Source: Paraburkholderia sacchari
Lineage (GTDB): Bacteria > Pseudomonadota > Gammaproteobacteria > Burkholderiales > Burkholderiaceae
Direction: 5' to 3'
Assembly (NCBI RefSeq): GCF_000785435.2
Contig: NZ_JTDB02000001.1
Span: 62,001-126,000 of the forward strand
Length of the DNA stretch: 64,000 bases
In this document: one piece after another, positions 36,834 through 46,347 of the stretch
Position numbering within the stretch: the stretch's first letter is position 1
Layout of the letters: every line of letters starts with the position of its first letter
The notes under the pieces: generated by a model
The model's database searches: none
Seen by the model: the letters and a program-made list of their open reading frames with translations, nothing else
What the model was told of the DNA's origin: nothing
Position numbers and translations under genes: made by a program

Positions 36834-36949
36834 TTCCGGCCGCAACCTGACAGCGGCCGGGGCCCGACCGCCCGGCTGCCCGGCTGCTGCGCGGCCTGTT
36901 CACGCCGCGCAATCCCTCGCCGCCGCGCACGCCACGGCAATACACCGCG

Positions 36950-39328
36950 TCACTCCAGCGGCATCCTGAACCCCACCACGCCCGGGTCCTCCGTGGGCGT
37001 CACCGTGAAGCCGCACGCGCGCGCGAGCCCGATCATCGGCGCATTCTCGCGCAGCGCCTCGCCCAGCAGCCAATGCGTGCCGCGCGAGCGCACGTACTCG
37101 ATCATGCGCGTGAGCAGCAGGCGGCCAAGCCCGCCACGCTTCAGATTGGACTGGATAGCCACGGCAAACTCGGCGGTCTCGTTGTCGGGGTCGGCCACGG
37201 CCCGCGCCACGCCCAGCGTGCGCGGCTTGCCGTCCTCGCCTTCGACGGTCGCGATCAGCGCCATCTCGCGGTCGTAGTCGATCTGCGTCATGCGCGCGAG
37301 TTGCGTGTGATCGAAGCTGCGCACCGCCGAGAAAAAGCGCAGGCGCAAGTCGTCGGGCGTCATCGTGTCGATGAAGGCGCGATGCATTTCCTCGTCCTCG
37401 GGCCGGATCGGCCGGATTGTCAGGCGCTGGCCGTGCCAGTCGAGCGTCTCTTCGAGCCGGCGCGGATACGGCATGATCGCGAAACGGCTGCGCTTTTCCG
37501 CAAGCGTGAGCCGCGGCGCGGCCAGCACGGCCGCATGCGGCAGCACGCGAAGCGTCAACTGCATCGCAACGATCTCGCGCACCTCGCACACCACCTGCGA
37601 AATCCCGGTCAGCACCTCCAGCACAGGCTCGGGCGCGGCACGCCGCACATAGGGCGACTGCTCGACGATGTCGCGCGAAAGTACCGGATTCAGCGGCGGC
37701 AGGCTGTAGACGCGCAGCGGCGGCGAGAAGCCGTCCGGCGACGGCGCCACGAAATGAAACACCGGGCCGAAGTTTTCGTCGTCGCGAAACTCCACGCTTA
37801 CGTCGACGACGGCCTCCGCCGACGACTGCTCCGCGCTTTCCAGCGTCTGCAACCCGAACGCGCCCAGCAGCCGCGCCGCCTCAGCGCCTTCGAGCGTGGC
37901 ACGCCCCGCCGCCAGCGCGGCGCGCGCCACGCCCTGCGCGGCCTCGATGGCCGCCGTGCCTTGCGCGGGCATGCTCTCGGGCGTCTGCATCAGGAGCTCG
38001 CGCCCGAGCCGGTAATCGACGAGACGCGCGAACGCGCGCGCAAGCCGGCGCGGCGTGGTGTGCACGGGAATGCCGTGCGCATGCAGCGCGTCGCGCGTGG
38101 TGTCGTCCACGCCGCCGAAGAAGCACGCGAGCATGCCGCGATACGCAAAGCGCTGGTTTTCGATGAGCGTGCGCGCGACCTCGGCCACCGGCGCGCTGTG
38201 CGTGGGCGCATGCACGACGAACGCGGTGCCGGTCGAGCGCTGCGAAGCGAGCGCCTGCAGAGCGAGGCCGAAGTGCTCCGGTTTGGCGGTGTCGCCGAGC
38301 ACGAGCGGATTGCCGGCCTGGGTGCGCGGCAGCGCCGCTTCCAGCGCGGATTCCAGCGCCGCGCGCGCTTCGTCGTTCCAGCGCGCGAGCGTGTCGCCGG
38401 CCTTCATGAACGCGTCGCGCGCGAGCGTGGCCACGCCGCGGTCGCTCGTGATGAGCGTGGCCGTGTCGCTCGCGGCCACGCGGCCCACGCCCAGCGTTTC
38501 GATTTCATCGAGCAGGTCGTCGAGCGTATCCACGCGCACGATGCCCGCGCGCCGGAACGCCGCCGTGTAGAGCGCGTCGCCCGGATCGTCGCGGCCGCTG
38601 CGCAGCGCGAGCACCGGCTTGTTGCGCGCCGCCGCCCGGGCCGCCGACATGAACTTGCGCGCCGCGCCGATGCTGTCCACTTCGAGCAGGATCGCGCGCG
38701 TGGACGGATCGCTCGCGAGATAGTCGAGCACGTCGCCGACATCGACATCGGCTTCGTCGCCGAGCGCCACCACGTGCGAGAAACCGAGCCCGCGCGGGCC
38801 GGCCCAGCGCAGCACCGCATTGGTGAGCGCGTTGGACTGCGAGACCCACGCCACGCCGCCGGTGCGCGCGACCGTGGCGGCCGCGCCGAGCTGCGCGTTG
38901 AGCGCGGGCGTGAGCGCGCCGAGCGTGCCGGGGCCGAGAATGCGCAGCAGATGCGGGCGCGCCGCCGCGAGCGCGTGGCGCAGGTCGGCGCGGTCTTCCT
39001 CGGTGCGCACTTCGCCGATGATGATGGCCGCGCGCGTACCCATGCCGCCGAGGCGATGCACGAGCGCGGGCCACGTGGCGGGCCGCGTGCAGATGAGCGC
39101 GATGGTGGGCGCTGCGGGCAAGTCGCCGGCGTCGGCCAGCACGGGCTTGCCGTCGAAGCGGTCCGCATCGCCCGCGTGGCGCGGATTGACGGCCCAGAGC
39201 GGGCCGGCGAAGCCGCCTTCGATGAGACGCTGCCACACCATCTGGCCGATGCTGCCCGGTCGCTGCGAAGCGCCGATCACCGCTACCGATTTCGGCTGGA
39301 ATATCGCATCGAGATTGCGTACGGTCAC
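36950..39328 (-). CDS. Pat-like acyl-CoA-synthetase/GNAT lysine acetyltransferase
   Basis: A 792-aa fusion. An N-terminal NDP-forming acyl-CoA-synthetase-like part has a CoA-binding Rossmann domain (PKSVAVIGASQRPGSIG), succinyl-CoA-ligase-like flavodoxin domains and an ATP-grasp remnant. The C-terminal GNAT domain, from about residue 640 on, has the acetyl-CoA loop RGGLGRLL. This is the plan of Salmonella Pat, which acetylates and inactivates acetyl-CoA synthetase. The catalytic His of the synthetase half could not be located. GTG 39328, with AGGGG 5 bases upstream, is chosen over ATG 39394. Confidence 0.88.
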   Translation of the reverse strand: MTVRNLDAIFQPKSVAVIGASQRPGSIGQMVWQRLIEGGFAGPLWAVNPRHAGDADRFDGKPVLADAGDLPAAPTIALICTRPATWPALVHRLGGMGTRAAIIIGEVRTEEDRADLRHALAAARPHLLRILGPGTLGALTPALNAQLGAAATVARTGGVAWVSQSNALTNAVLRWAGPRGLGFSHVVALGDEADVDVGDVLDYLASDPSTRAILLEVDSIGAARKFMSAARAAARNKPVLALRSGRDDPGDALYTAAFRRAGIVRVDTLDDLLDEIETLGVGRVAASDTATLITSDRGVATLARDAFMKAGDTLARWNDEARAALESALEAALPRTQAGNPLVLGDTAKPEHFGLALQALASQRSTGTAFVVHAPTHSAPVAEVARTLIENQRFAYRGMLACFFGGVDDTTRDALHAHGIPVHTTPRRLARAFARLVDYRLGRELLMQTPESMPAQGTAAIEAAQGVARAALAAGRATLEGAEAARLLGAFGLQTLESAEQSSAEAVVDVSVEFRDDENFGPVFHFVAPSPDGFSPPLRVYSLPPLNPVLSRDIVEQSPYVRRAAPEPVLEVLTGISQVVCEVREIVAMQLTLRVLPHAAVLAAPRLTLAEKRSRFAIMPYPRRLEETLDWHGQRLTIRPIRPEDEEMHRAFIDTMTPDDLRLRFFSAVRSFDHTQLARMTQIDYDREMALIATVEGEDGKPRTLGVARAVADPDNETAEFAVAIQSNLKRGGLGRLLLTRMIEYVRSRGTHWLLGEALRENAPMIGLARACGFTVTPTEDPGVVGFRMPLE

Positions 39329-39542
39329 TGGTCCCCCTCGCTGTGCGTTCACTATCCGCTCAGGATAGGCGAACTGCTCCCGCGCTGCCCGCATTTAGCC
39401 ACCTGATTTCGCCACCTGAACATCCGGCCGACACCCGCCATCGCGAGGCGCGCTTTCGGCGTAGAATGCCCGACGCCGCCGCAATTTGCCGGCGCAGCAC
39501 CCCAGGGCGTGTGCACGCCAACGACAAGCTCTAACGCCCGCG

Positions 39543-40766
39543 ATGCAAGTCGATCTTTTTACCCTTTATTTCCTCGCGATCGGAACGCTTTTCGCCAGCG
39601 CCGGCATGACGCTGTGGGAGCACCGCGCGCATCCGGCGCGCAGCAAGGAACTGAAAATCCTTGCCGGCGGCTATGCCACGCTCGGCGTCGGCGTCGCGCT
39701 CGCCATCTGGCGGCATGCCTTGCCCGGCGCGTGGGGCGGCGCCATCAGCAATCTGGTCATCGTGACCGGCTATCTGCGGGTCGCGCATGGACTCGCCGTC
39801 ATGAACGGGCGGCAATACCGCATGGCCTCCGCAGTCATCCTCGCCCTGCTCGCGCTCGCGTGGGTCATTGCGGGCGCGCGCGGCCAGGTCGCCATGTGGC
39901 TCTACTTCAGCGCGATTCCGATTTCACTGGCCTCCGCCATGGCGACGCGCGAACTGCTGCGCAACGACGGCCTCGAATGGGCGCAGGCGCGCAGTATCGC
40001 CGTGATCGTGACGGGCATTCACGCGGTGCTCTACGCGTTTCGCGCATGCGTGCTGCCGTGGCTCGCGACGCGCTACGGGCAAGCCGTGCTGCCGCTCGTC
40101 AGCAAGATCACGATGTACGAGGGCGTGCTGTATTCGGTCGTGCTGCCGATGACGCTGCTGCGCCTCGTGCGCGATGAAACGCACAGCCGGCTTCTGCAGG
40201 AATCCCAAACGGACTATCTGACCCGGCTCGGCAACCGCCGCTGGTTCTTCGAGGAAGGCGCGCGCGTGTTGAGCCGCGCGGGAACGCGCGAACGCGTGGC
40301 GCTGCTGGCGTTCGACCTCGACCGCTTCAAGACGATCAACGACCGCTACGGCCACCAGGCCGGCGACGCCGTGCTGAAGACTTTCGCCAACGTCGCGCGC
40401 GGCGAGTTGGGGCCGGACGCGGTGCTCGCGCGCATCGGCGGCGAGGAGTTTGCGGCCTTGCTCGCGGGCCGCGACAGCGACCGGGCGCAGATGATCGGCG
40501 AGCGCATCGTGCAGCGTTTCGCGCAAACGGCTGCACACACCGTCGACGGTAGTGGCGTACGCGCGACGGTCAGCATCGGGCTCACGCTGAGCGATCCGCA
40601 ATCGCGCATGCAGCCAGGCTTGCAAGCGGGCTTGCATGCTCACAACGCGCCGGCCGCGCTTGCCGGCCTGCTTTCGGTCGCCGACGCGGCGCTCTACGAC
40701 GCCAAGGCGCTCGGCGGCAACCGGCTGGAGTTGGCGCAGCGCGCCGAGCGTTCCCAGAACGCATGA
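39543..40766 (+). CDS. Membrane-bound GGDEF diguanylate cyclase
   Basis: A 407-aa protein making c-di-GMP from two GTP. Seven or so hydrophobic helices occupy about residues 1-200 (first: LFTLYFLAIGTLFASAGMTL), followed by the cyclase domain: TDYLTRLGNRRWF, FDLDRFKTINDRYGH, active-site GGEEF and late VADAALYDAKALGGNRL. The active site is intact. Five residues before GGEEF the allosteric I-site Arg is replaced (LGPD), so product inhibition through that site is not expected. ATG 39543 is preferred over an upstream ATG at 39486; neither has a strong ribosome site. Confidence 0.92.
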   Translation: MQVDLFTLYFLAIGTLFASAGMTLWEHRAHPARSKELKILAGGYATLGVGVALAIWRHALPGAWGGAISNLVIVTGYLRVAHGLAVMNGRQYRMASAVILALLALAWVIAGARGQVAMWLYFSAIPISLASAMATRELLRNDGLEWAQARSIAVIVTGIHAVLYAFRACVLPWLATRYGQAVLPLVSKITMYEGVLYSVVLPMTLLRLVRDETHSRLLQESQTDYLTRLGNRRWFFEEGARVLSRAGTRERVALLAFDLDRFKTINDRYGHQAGDAVLKTFANVARGELGPDAVLARIGGEEFAALLAGRDSDRAQMIGERIVQRFAQTAAHTVDGSGVRATVSIGLTLSDPQSRMQPGLQAGLHAHNAPAALAGLLSVADAALYDAKALGGNRLELAQRAERSQNA

Positions 40767-40778
40767 CCGTCGGGCCGC

Positions 40779-40806
40779 AAAAAATTCGGGCCGCACGAAG
40801 CGGCCC
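40779..40806 (-). terminator. Terminator of prfC
   Basis: On the minus strand GGGCCGC pairs with GCGGCCC around a 5-base loop and is followed by GAATTTTTT. It lies about 40 bases beyond the prfC stop codon. Confidence 0.8.
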
Positions 40807-40847
40807 GCCCGGGATGCATCCATGGCCGCGAGAGGCCACGGCAAGAC

Positions 40848-42449
40848 TTACAGGTTCTTGCGGAACGGCGCGCCCGAATGCTCGCGCAACTCGTTGAACA
40901 CGATCTTCGGCCACGCCTTTTGCGCGACTTCGATTTCGGAGACGTGCGAAGCCAGATAGGTGGGCGCGTTCGATGCGTCATAGGCCATGCGCGCCTCGTA
41001 CGAATCGGTGAAGCGGCGCAGCTCGTTGGCGTCGTCGCAGGTGACCCAGCGCGAGAGGCGGTAGCGCGCGGGCATGATGCGCACGTCCACCTTGTATTCC
41101 GCCGAAAGGCGATGCGAGACCACTTCGAACTGCAGCTGGCCCACGGCGCCCAGGATCGTTGCGCCGCCGTGCAGCGGACGGAACACCTGGATCGCGCCCT
41201 CTTCGCCGAGCTGCTTGAGCGCTTCGCCCAGTTGCTTCGCGCGCATCGGGTCGACCACTTCGATGGTCTGGAAAATTTCCGGCGCGAAGAACGGCAGGCC
41301 CGTGAACTGCAGGTCTTCGCCTTCGGTGAGCGTGTCGCCGAGGCTCAGCGTGCCGTGATTAGGAATGCCGATGATGTCGCCAGGGTAGGCCTCGGCCACG
41401 GTCTCGCGGCGCTGCGAGAGAAAGCTCACCACGTTGTTCGCGCGGAAGGTCTTGTTGTTGCGCGTGACCTTGAGCTGCATGCCGCGCTCGAAACGCCCCG
41501 AGCACACGCGGATGAACGCCACGCGGTCGCGGTGCGCGAGGTCCATGTTGGCCTGCACCTTGAACACCACGCCCGTGAACTTGGGTTCCTCGGGCGACAC
41601 CGGGCGCTGCACCGCCATGCGCGGCGAGGGCGGCGGCGCGAGATCGACGAGCGCGTCGAGAATCTCCTTCACGCCGAAGTTGTTGATCGCCGAGCCGAAC
41701 AGCACTGGCGACTGCTCGCCCGCGAGGAAGGCGTCGCGATCGAAGGTGGGCGTCGCGCCCGTGATCAGCTCGACTTCTTCCTTGGTGCGCTTCCAGTGGT
41801 AACCGAAGCGCGCCTCGCCTTCTTCGTCGCCGATGTTCTGCAGCGTCTCCACTGCGCCGCCCAGCGATTGCTCGCCCGCGCGGAACACCCGCACCTGGTC
41901 GCGCTGGATGTCGTACACGCCCTGAAATTCCTTGCCCATGCCGATGGGCCAGGTGAACGGCACTGCGGACACGCCGAGGTGCTGCTCGATTTCGTCGAGC
42001 AGGTCGAGCGGCTCGCGCACTTCGCGGTCGAGCTTGTTGATGAACGTGAGAATCGGCGTCTTGCGGCTGCGGCAGACTTCGAGCAGCTTGAGCGTTTGCG
42101 CTTCCACGCCGTTCGCGCCGTCGATCACCATCACGGCCGCGTCCACCGCCGTGAGCACGCGGTAGGTGTCTTCCGAGAAGTCCTCGTGGCCCGGCGTGTC
42201 GAGCAGATTGATGACCGCGTCGCCGTACTCGAACTGCATGACCGAGCTCGCGACCGAAATGCCGCGCTGCTTTTCGATCTCCATCCAGTCGGACGTCGCG
42301 AAACGGCCGCTCTTCTTGCCCTTCACGGTACCGGCGATCTGGATCGCGCCCGAGAACAGCAGAAGCTTTTCGGTGAGCGTGGTCTTGCCCGCGTCCGGGT
42401 GAGAAATGACCGCGAACGTGCGGCGGCGTCTGAGTTCGGCTACTGACAT
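40848..42449 (-). CDS. prfC: Peptide chain release factor 3
   Basis: Translational GTPase of 533 aa that recycles RF1/RF2 from the ribosome after termination. G motifs: SHPDAGKTTLTEK, the RGISVASSVMQF switch region, DTPGHEDF and NKLD. The RF3-specific C-terminal part (HGGATILGAVGQLQFEVVSHRL; RIMPARYRLSRWV) is present, separating it from EF-G. ATG 42449 gives MSVAELRRRRTFAVIS, a plausible RF3 start, although no purine-rich ribosome site precedes it; the frame is open to 42626. Confidence 0.96.
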   Translation of the reverse strand: MSVAELRRRRTFAVISHPDAGKTTLTEKLLLFSGAIQIAGTVKGKKSGRFATSDWMEIEKQRGISVASSVMQFEYGDAVINLLDTPGHEDFSEDTYRVLTAVDAAVMVIDGANGVEAQTLKLLEVCRSRKTPILTFINKLDREVREPLDLLDEIEQHLGVSAVPFTWPIGMGKEFQGVYDIQRDQVRVFRAGEQSLGGAVETLQNIGDEEGEARFGYHWKRTKEEVELITGATPTFDRDAFLAGEQSPVLFGSAINNFGVKEILDALVDLAPPPSPRMAVQRPVSPEEPKFTGVVFKVQANMDLAHRDRVAFIRVCSGRFERGMQLKVTRNNKTFRANNVVSFLSQRRETVAEAYPGDIIGIPNHGTLSLGDTLTEGEDLQFTGLPFFAPEIFQTIEVVDPMRAKQLGEALKQLGEEGAIQVFRPLHGGATILGAVGQLQFEVVSHRLSAEYKVDVRIMPARYRLSRWVTCDDANELRRFTDSYEARMAYDASNAPTYLASHVSEIEVAQKAWPKIVFNELREHSGAPFRKNL

Positions 42450-42803
42450 GGATGGAGGGGTATCGCTGATGAAATCGGGCAACCAGCCGCGCGGCGGGAG
42501 TTGCGTGTGTGGCCAACCGGTGTGCGCGGCGGAAGGCGCCGGGGACGAATGATACACGGCATTACCGCGCACGACTAAAGTTAACGGCGGCAAGCGGCGA
42601 GATCGCCACGCACGCGAACCGGACACGCCCGCTGGAGCACGGCCAGCGGCGCGCCTGAGGTGAGATTTTACGGGAGTGGCCGGGAGCGCCTTGAGGGATG
42701 GCGCCGCGCGAGCGCACAGCAGACTGGCGGTGCGCCGCGCAAAGGTGAGGCTTTACGGGGGCGGCCCTGGACGCTGCTCGAACCCCATTGCTTGAACCCC
42801 GTT
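42450..42803. other. Intergenic stretch with a 24-bp imperfect direct repeat
   Basis: About 350 bases between prfC and the H-NS gene. A 24-base segment starting AGGTGAGATTTTACGGGAG (42658-42681) recurs as AGGTGAGGCTTTACGGGGG (42743-42766). No gene or RNA is recognised. Confidence 0.55.
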
Positions 42804-43100
42804 TTACTCGCTGATCAGAAAACGGTCGCGGTTCTTTACGCCAGCCAGCCAGCCGGGCGCGCGGCCACGGCCGCTCCAGGTCTCGCCGGTCTTCGGGTTC
42901 TTGTAGCGCGCGGGCAGCGGCTTCTTGCGCGCGCTCGCAGGACGCTGGCTCGAGAAACCGAGTTCTTCCGCTGTGATGTCGTATTCCGCGATCTTTGCCT
43001 TGATATCGGCAATCGCCTGCTCAACTTCCTTTTCGCGCGCGGCCGCGACTTCCTTGTGCAGCTTTTCGAGTTGGGCAGTCAGTTGCTTGTAGCTCGCCAT
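42804..43100 (-). CDS. H-NS family nucleoid protein
   Basis: A 98-aa H-NS/MvaT-like xenogeneic silencer of the Burkholderia type. An N-terminal coiled-coil dimerisation helix (LTAQLEKLHKEVAAAREKEVEQ) is followed by a linker and the AT-hook-like DNA-binding motif GETWSGRGRAPGWL. It binds AT-rich DNA and represses horizontally acquired genes. ATG 43100 is chosen over an in-frame TTG two codons earlier; GGAG lies 10 bases upstream of it. It neighbours a gene-poor accessory stretch, a setting common for stand-alone H-NS copies. Confidence 0.93.
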   Translation of the reverse strand: MASYKQLTAQLEKLHKEVAAAREKEVEQAIADIKAKIAEYDITAEELGFSSQRPASARKKPLPARYKNPKTGETWSGRGRAPGWLAGVKNRDRFLISE

Positions 43101-43244
43101 GAACAATGATCTCCAGTTCAGTCACACAAGCGTATTGTGACCGTTCCGGCGTCAAAGAGTGCCGAATTACCGGCTTTTTTCGTCGGCATGAGCCAATTTA
43201 TTGCGATTCTTTACACCCGCGCCACATAATGGCGACAAATCGGC

Positions 43245-43472
43245 CTAGCGAACCGTTTCGTGCGACGAACTCTCTTTTACGCGCATCTCCAACTCGAACA
43301 ATGCCTGCGCCAGGCGCTTCACGCGCAGCGCCTGCGACGGCACCAGATTCTCGTTCGACACCGATTCGATGCGGTTGCGCCAGTAGGAAAGCGGAATACG
43401 ATCGTTGCCTGAAAGCCGCGTGATGACCTGTTCGAGATGCTCGATGTCGTTTTCAAGTTGATGATGATTCAT
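43245..43472 (-). CDS. Small protein of unknown function, paralogue 1
   Basis: A 75-aa soluble helical protein with the pattern HLEQV...RIPLSYWRNRI...VS...RVKRL..AL.ELE. It aligns without gaps to the 69-aa product at 49962-50171; Pro27, Leu28, Trp31, Arg34, Ile35, Val38, Ser39 and RVKRL (50-54) are at identical positions. GGGGGGATC directly precedes the ATG. It lies downstream of nothing on its strand and upstream of the H-NS gene. No known family was recognised; a small regulator or adaptor is possible. Confidence 0.75.
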   Translation of the reverse strand: MNHHQLENDIEHLEQVITRLSGNDRIPLSYWRNRIESVSNENLVPSQALRVKRLAQALFELEMRVKESSSHETVR

Positions 43473-43901
43473 GATCCCCCCGGAATACCTCATCTTCTGA
43501 AAGACGCCGCTGCCATGGCGTCCGCGTACGCAATATCCAATAACGAAACGCGCCTGGTCCGCTGCATTACATCAATGCCGCCGTTCTAATCGCAAGCCGT
43601 CACGTTCATTTTTCTGCCTCAATTATTCTTTTTAGCGCCGCATTTCAGACGCTGCCTTTTCACGGCGCAGCGATTTCAACGCGTCTTACCATCGGAGAAT
43701 AAGATCGGCAGGGCGCCCCATCGGTTGGCTACCGCACGGAAGACAACGGACGCCTCATCCACATTAAAGGCTGTAAGCCATCGAAAGATTCGAAGATTAA
43801 CGGCGGCAATCGCGCCTGTATATTCCTCATTTGTGCAGGGAGTATGCGCACCGCATTTTTCGCGGCAGCGAGCCGTCCAGGATTTCGATAACGAGAACGG
43901 T
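43473..43901. other. AT-richer upstream region of LuxR-type gene
   Basis: About 430 bases, markedly AT-richer around 43560-43640. It contains the upstream regions of both the small paralogue and the LuxR-type regulator. The regulator frame is open back to a TTG at 43725, but the product there lacks domain character. No RNA gene recognised. Confidence 0.5.
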
Positions 43902-45134
43902 GTGAATTCGAGCGATTTTCAGCACGACCGTCTGCTGCATGCGATTTACGCAACAATCGAGCACCCTTCTGAATGGAAGGATTTTTGCGCGCAATTCAGA
44001 AAATCGATTGGCGTGGCCTCGGTTCACCTTTGCGTATTCGATCGTCAGCACGAACTCTTTTCATGCGCCGAAGGTTTTAGCGTGCGGGAAACGGAGCCGC
44101 TCGAACTCATCCGCCCGCTTTATCGCGACGATGCCCGCCTCGAATGGCTGCGCGCGTTCCCGCCTGGAAAGTGGCTGCACTGCGGGTCCCACCGCGGTTC
44201 GGCTCCCAACACTGGCGATGGCCTCCCGGTTTTCGAGCCTGACCTGTTCGCGGCCGGCGGGGGCTTCGTTTCCCTTTGCAAGCTGATCGACAGCGGCGCG
44301 CTCACGGCCATGATCGCCTGCCGGGGCAGCGCGCAGGACGTCGCGCTGCCGGCAGCCGAGCGCGCGCTGCTCGAGCGGCTGGCGCCGCATCTGGTGCGCG
44401 CGCTGCACCTGAGCGTGCGCCGGCTGCTGCCCGACGCCGACGCGCTCACCAGTAACGCACGCCCGCCCGCAATGCTCGTGAGCGTGAGCGGCGAAGTCCT
44501 GCACAGCAACGAAGCCGCGCAACGGCTGCTGCGCGCCACCTCGCTCGTGCGCGTGCGCGGCAAGCGGCTGGCGTTCGCTGCGCCTTATCAGGCGCGCTTT
44601 CTGGAGGACGTCGCGATCAGCGAGGCGCGGCTGAAAAGCCGCGCGAGCGGCGCGCGGGCCGCGGCGGCGCGCTTTCGCGCGTTGCGCATCGTGGACGCGG
44701 CCGGTGCGGCGGACGGCGAGCGCAGCCGCGCCGCACCGCTGCGGGGCGGCCCGGACGTGCTCTATGCGTTCTACAACGTGGTGACGGCCGGCGAGATGAC
44801 TGGAATGCGCGCGATGGCGGCGCTCATGTTCTACCATCCGCGCTCGGCGCCGGAGGTGGACGAACAGGTGCTGGCCTCGGCCTTCGAGCTCTCGCCCGCC
44901 GAGTGCCGGATCGTGCATCTGCTGGTGGACGGGCTCACGCCGAAGGAAATCGCCGCGCAGGTGAACGTTCAGTACGACACGGTGCGCAAGCAACTACAGT
45001 CGATCTTCCTGAAGACCGCCACGCGGCGCCAGCCCGACCTGCTGCGCCTGCTGATGAACCTGCCCGCGCGCTGCCGCGGCGGCGACGCGGACGGCCGCTC
45101 GAGGGCGGCACTTGGGGCGACTGAAGATCCTTGA
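43902..45134 (+). CDS. LuxR-family HTH transcriptional regulator
   Basis: About 410 aa. The C-terminal HTH_LuxR domain (residues about 325-395) reads FELSPAECRIVHLLVDGLTPKEIAAQVNVQYDTVRKQLQSIF, complete and canonical. The long N-terminal part shows a PAS-like stretch (PPAMLVSVSGEVLHSNEAAQRLL) near residue 190 but no autoinducer-binding signature, so it senses something other than an acyl-homoserine lactone. The start is uncertain: GTG 43902 gives an N-terminus (SSDFQHDRLLHAIYATIEHP) usual for this architecture; a TTG at 43725 is also open. No target is obvious. Confidence 0.85.
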   Translation: MNSSDFQHDRLLHAIYATIEHPSEWKDFCAQFRKSIGVASVHLCVFDRQHELFSCAEGFSVRETEPLELIRPLYRDDARLEWLRAFPPGKWLHCGSHRGSAPNTGDGLPVFEPDLFAAGGGFVSLCKLIDSGALTAMIACRGSAQDVALPAAERALLERLAPHLVRALHLSVRRLLPDADALTSNARPPAMLVSVSGEVLHSNEAAQRLLRATSLVRVRGKRLAFAAPYQARFLEDVAISEARLKSRASGARAAAARFRALRIVDAAGAADGERSRAAPLRGGPDVLYAFYNVVTAGEMTGMRAMAALMFYHPRSAPEVDEQVLASAFELSPAECRIVHLLVDGLTPKEIAAQVNVQYDTVRKQLQSIFLKTATRRQPDLLRLLMNLPARCRGGDADGRSRAALGATEDP

Positions 45135-45169
45135 AACCGCCCGGAGGCGGCGCGCAACGCGAGTGCCCG

Positions 45170-45448
45170 TTACTTCGCCATGCAAGCGAATACGAGGGTG
45201 TACATGTCGCCGCTTCTGGACGTATCGACGGTGTCGTAGCTGGCGCCCCCGCAGCGCTGGCGAGCCTGCTGGTTGCACGAATCGTGGTCGCCCGCGGCGG
45301 CGCACTGCACCGGAATCGTCGGACGGCCATCCGAGAGGAACAGCGGCGGACCGCTGCTGCACGCCGACAGCGCAGCGAGCAATGCGCAGACACCCGCCGT
45401 GGACGACAGCCTGCAAACGCGGGACAACAACGAACCGGAACGAATCAT
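45170..45448 (-). CDS. Small secreted lipoprotein
   Basis: A 92-aa predicted lipoprotein. The signal sequence ends in the lipobox LSAC with the acylated Cys at residue 30. The mature part has a further five cysteines (QCAAAGDHDSCNQQARQRCGG; FACMAK), suggesting disulphides in the periplasm. Ser31-Ser32 after the Cys predict outer-membrane sorting. GGGG lies 6 bases before the ATG. No family is recognised. It lies about 90 bases downstream of the BON-domain gene on the same strand. Confidence 0.75.
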   Translation of the reverse strand: MIRSGSLLSRVCRLSSTAGVCALLAALSACSSGPPLFLSDGRPTIPVQCAAAGDHDSCNQQARQRCGGASYDTVDTSRSGDMYTLVFACMAK

Positions 45449-45536
45449 GGGATACCCCGAAGGCCTTCTAGTTTTTCGACGTTGCGATTGTGCCATGCCG
45501 GACGGCGCGTGAGCGGCGCGCGGACTGGTCGAAGTG

Positions 45537-46157
45537 TCACCGCGCCGGTGGCAAGGTCTTGTAGGGAGGCCGCGCGTGCGGATCGGCGCGCAGGCGCACG
45601 AACACCTGCTCGACGTCGGGAATCGCCGCGAGGCCGCGCTCCAGCGCCGCCCGGTCGAAGGCCGCCGGAGCGCAGCCTTCGGCGTAGACGAAACGCCGCT
45701 GCACCGTGATCCACACGCTCGTGCCATCGAGCGACGCGGCGCCCTTGAACTTCTCGCGAATCGCCGCGGCGATATCCGCATCGTAGAGATAGGAATTCGG
45801 CTTCGTGCACTTGTGCGCGAGCCAGCAGGTGGTGCCGCGCTCCACGCGGTAGTGGGCGTCGTCGTCGGCTTCGGCCTTCGTCATGCGCGGGCCGAGCGGC
45901 TGCGGGCACGCGCCAGGCGCACTCGAAAGCGCGAAGAACGGATCGTTGTACCAGTTCCGGATTTCGCCGGGATCGATGGTCAGCGCGCTCGCTCCGCTTG
46001 CGGTGACCGCGCTGTGTGCCGCTCCGGATGCCTCGCCGGATGCCGCAATTGCCGGCGCAACGATCTGCGCGATAACCACGGCGAACGCGGCCGGCCATGC
46101 GTTGCGTTGCGCGCGATCGCGTGGCCGCCCTTTCCGCCTTGCCTCGATTTCCCGCAT
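45537..46157 (-). CDS. Exported BON-domain protein
   Basis: A 206-aa secreted protein. After a basic N-terminus a signal helix (NAWPAAFAVVIAQIVAPAIAAS) is followed by a linker, a Cys-containing segment (GTTCWLAHKCTKP) and a BON-like fold of about 70 residues near the C-terminus (DADIAAAIREKFKGAASLDGTSVWITVQ; PDVEQVFVRL). BON domains bind membranes or phospholipids and occur in OsmY-like stress proteins. Start ATG 46157 has AAGGAG 6 bases upstream; the ATG two codons earlier overlaps that site. Confidence 0.75.
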   Translation of the reverse strand: MREIEARRKGRPRDRAQRNAWPAAFAVVIAQIVAPAIAASGEASGAAHSAVTASGASALTIDPGEIRNWYNDPFFALSSAPGACPQPLGPRMTKAEADDDAHYRVERGTTCWLAHKCTKPNSYLYDADIAAAIREKFKGAASLDGTSVWITVQRRFVYAEGCAPAAFDRAALERGLAAIPDVEQVFVRLRADPHARPPYKTLPPAR

Positions 46158-46347
46158 CTTCATCTCCTTCCGGGTCTCGCGTGCGATGAACCCCTGCTCG
46201 CGTCAAACCAGGACCGCGCAGTCTGCCAGGCCGTACCGGGGTGTTTCGGTACAATCGCTGCGACGCACCATGCACCCGCCCATGCAATAAAAACGCAGTA
46301 AAACATGGGCTGCGATCGACCGCGAAGCATGGATCACAGGAGACGTC

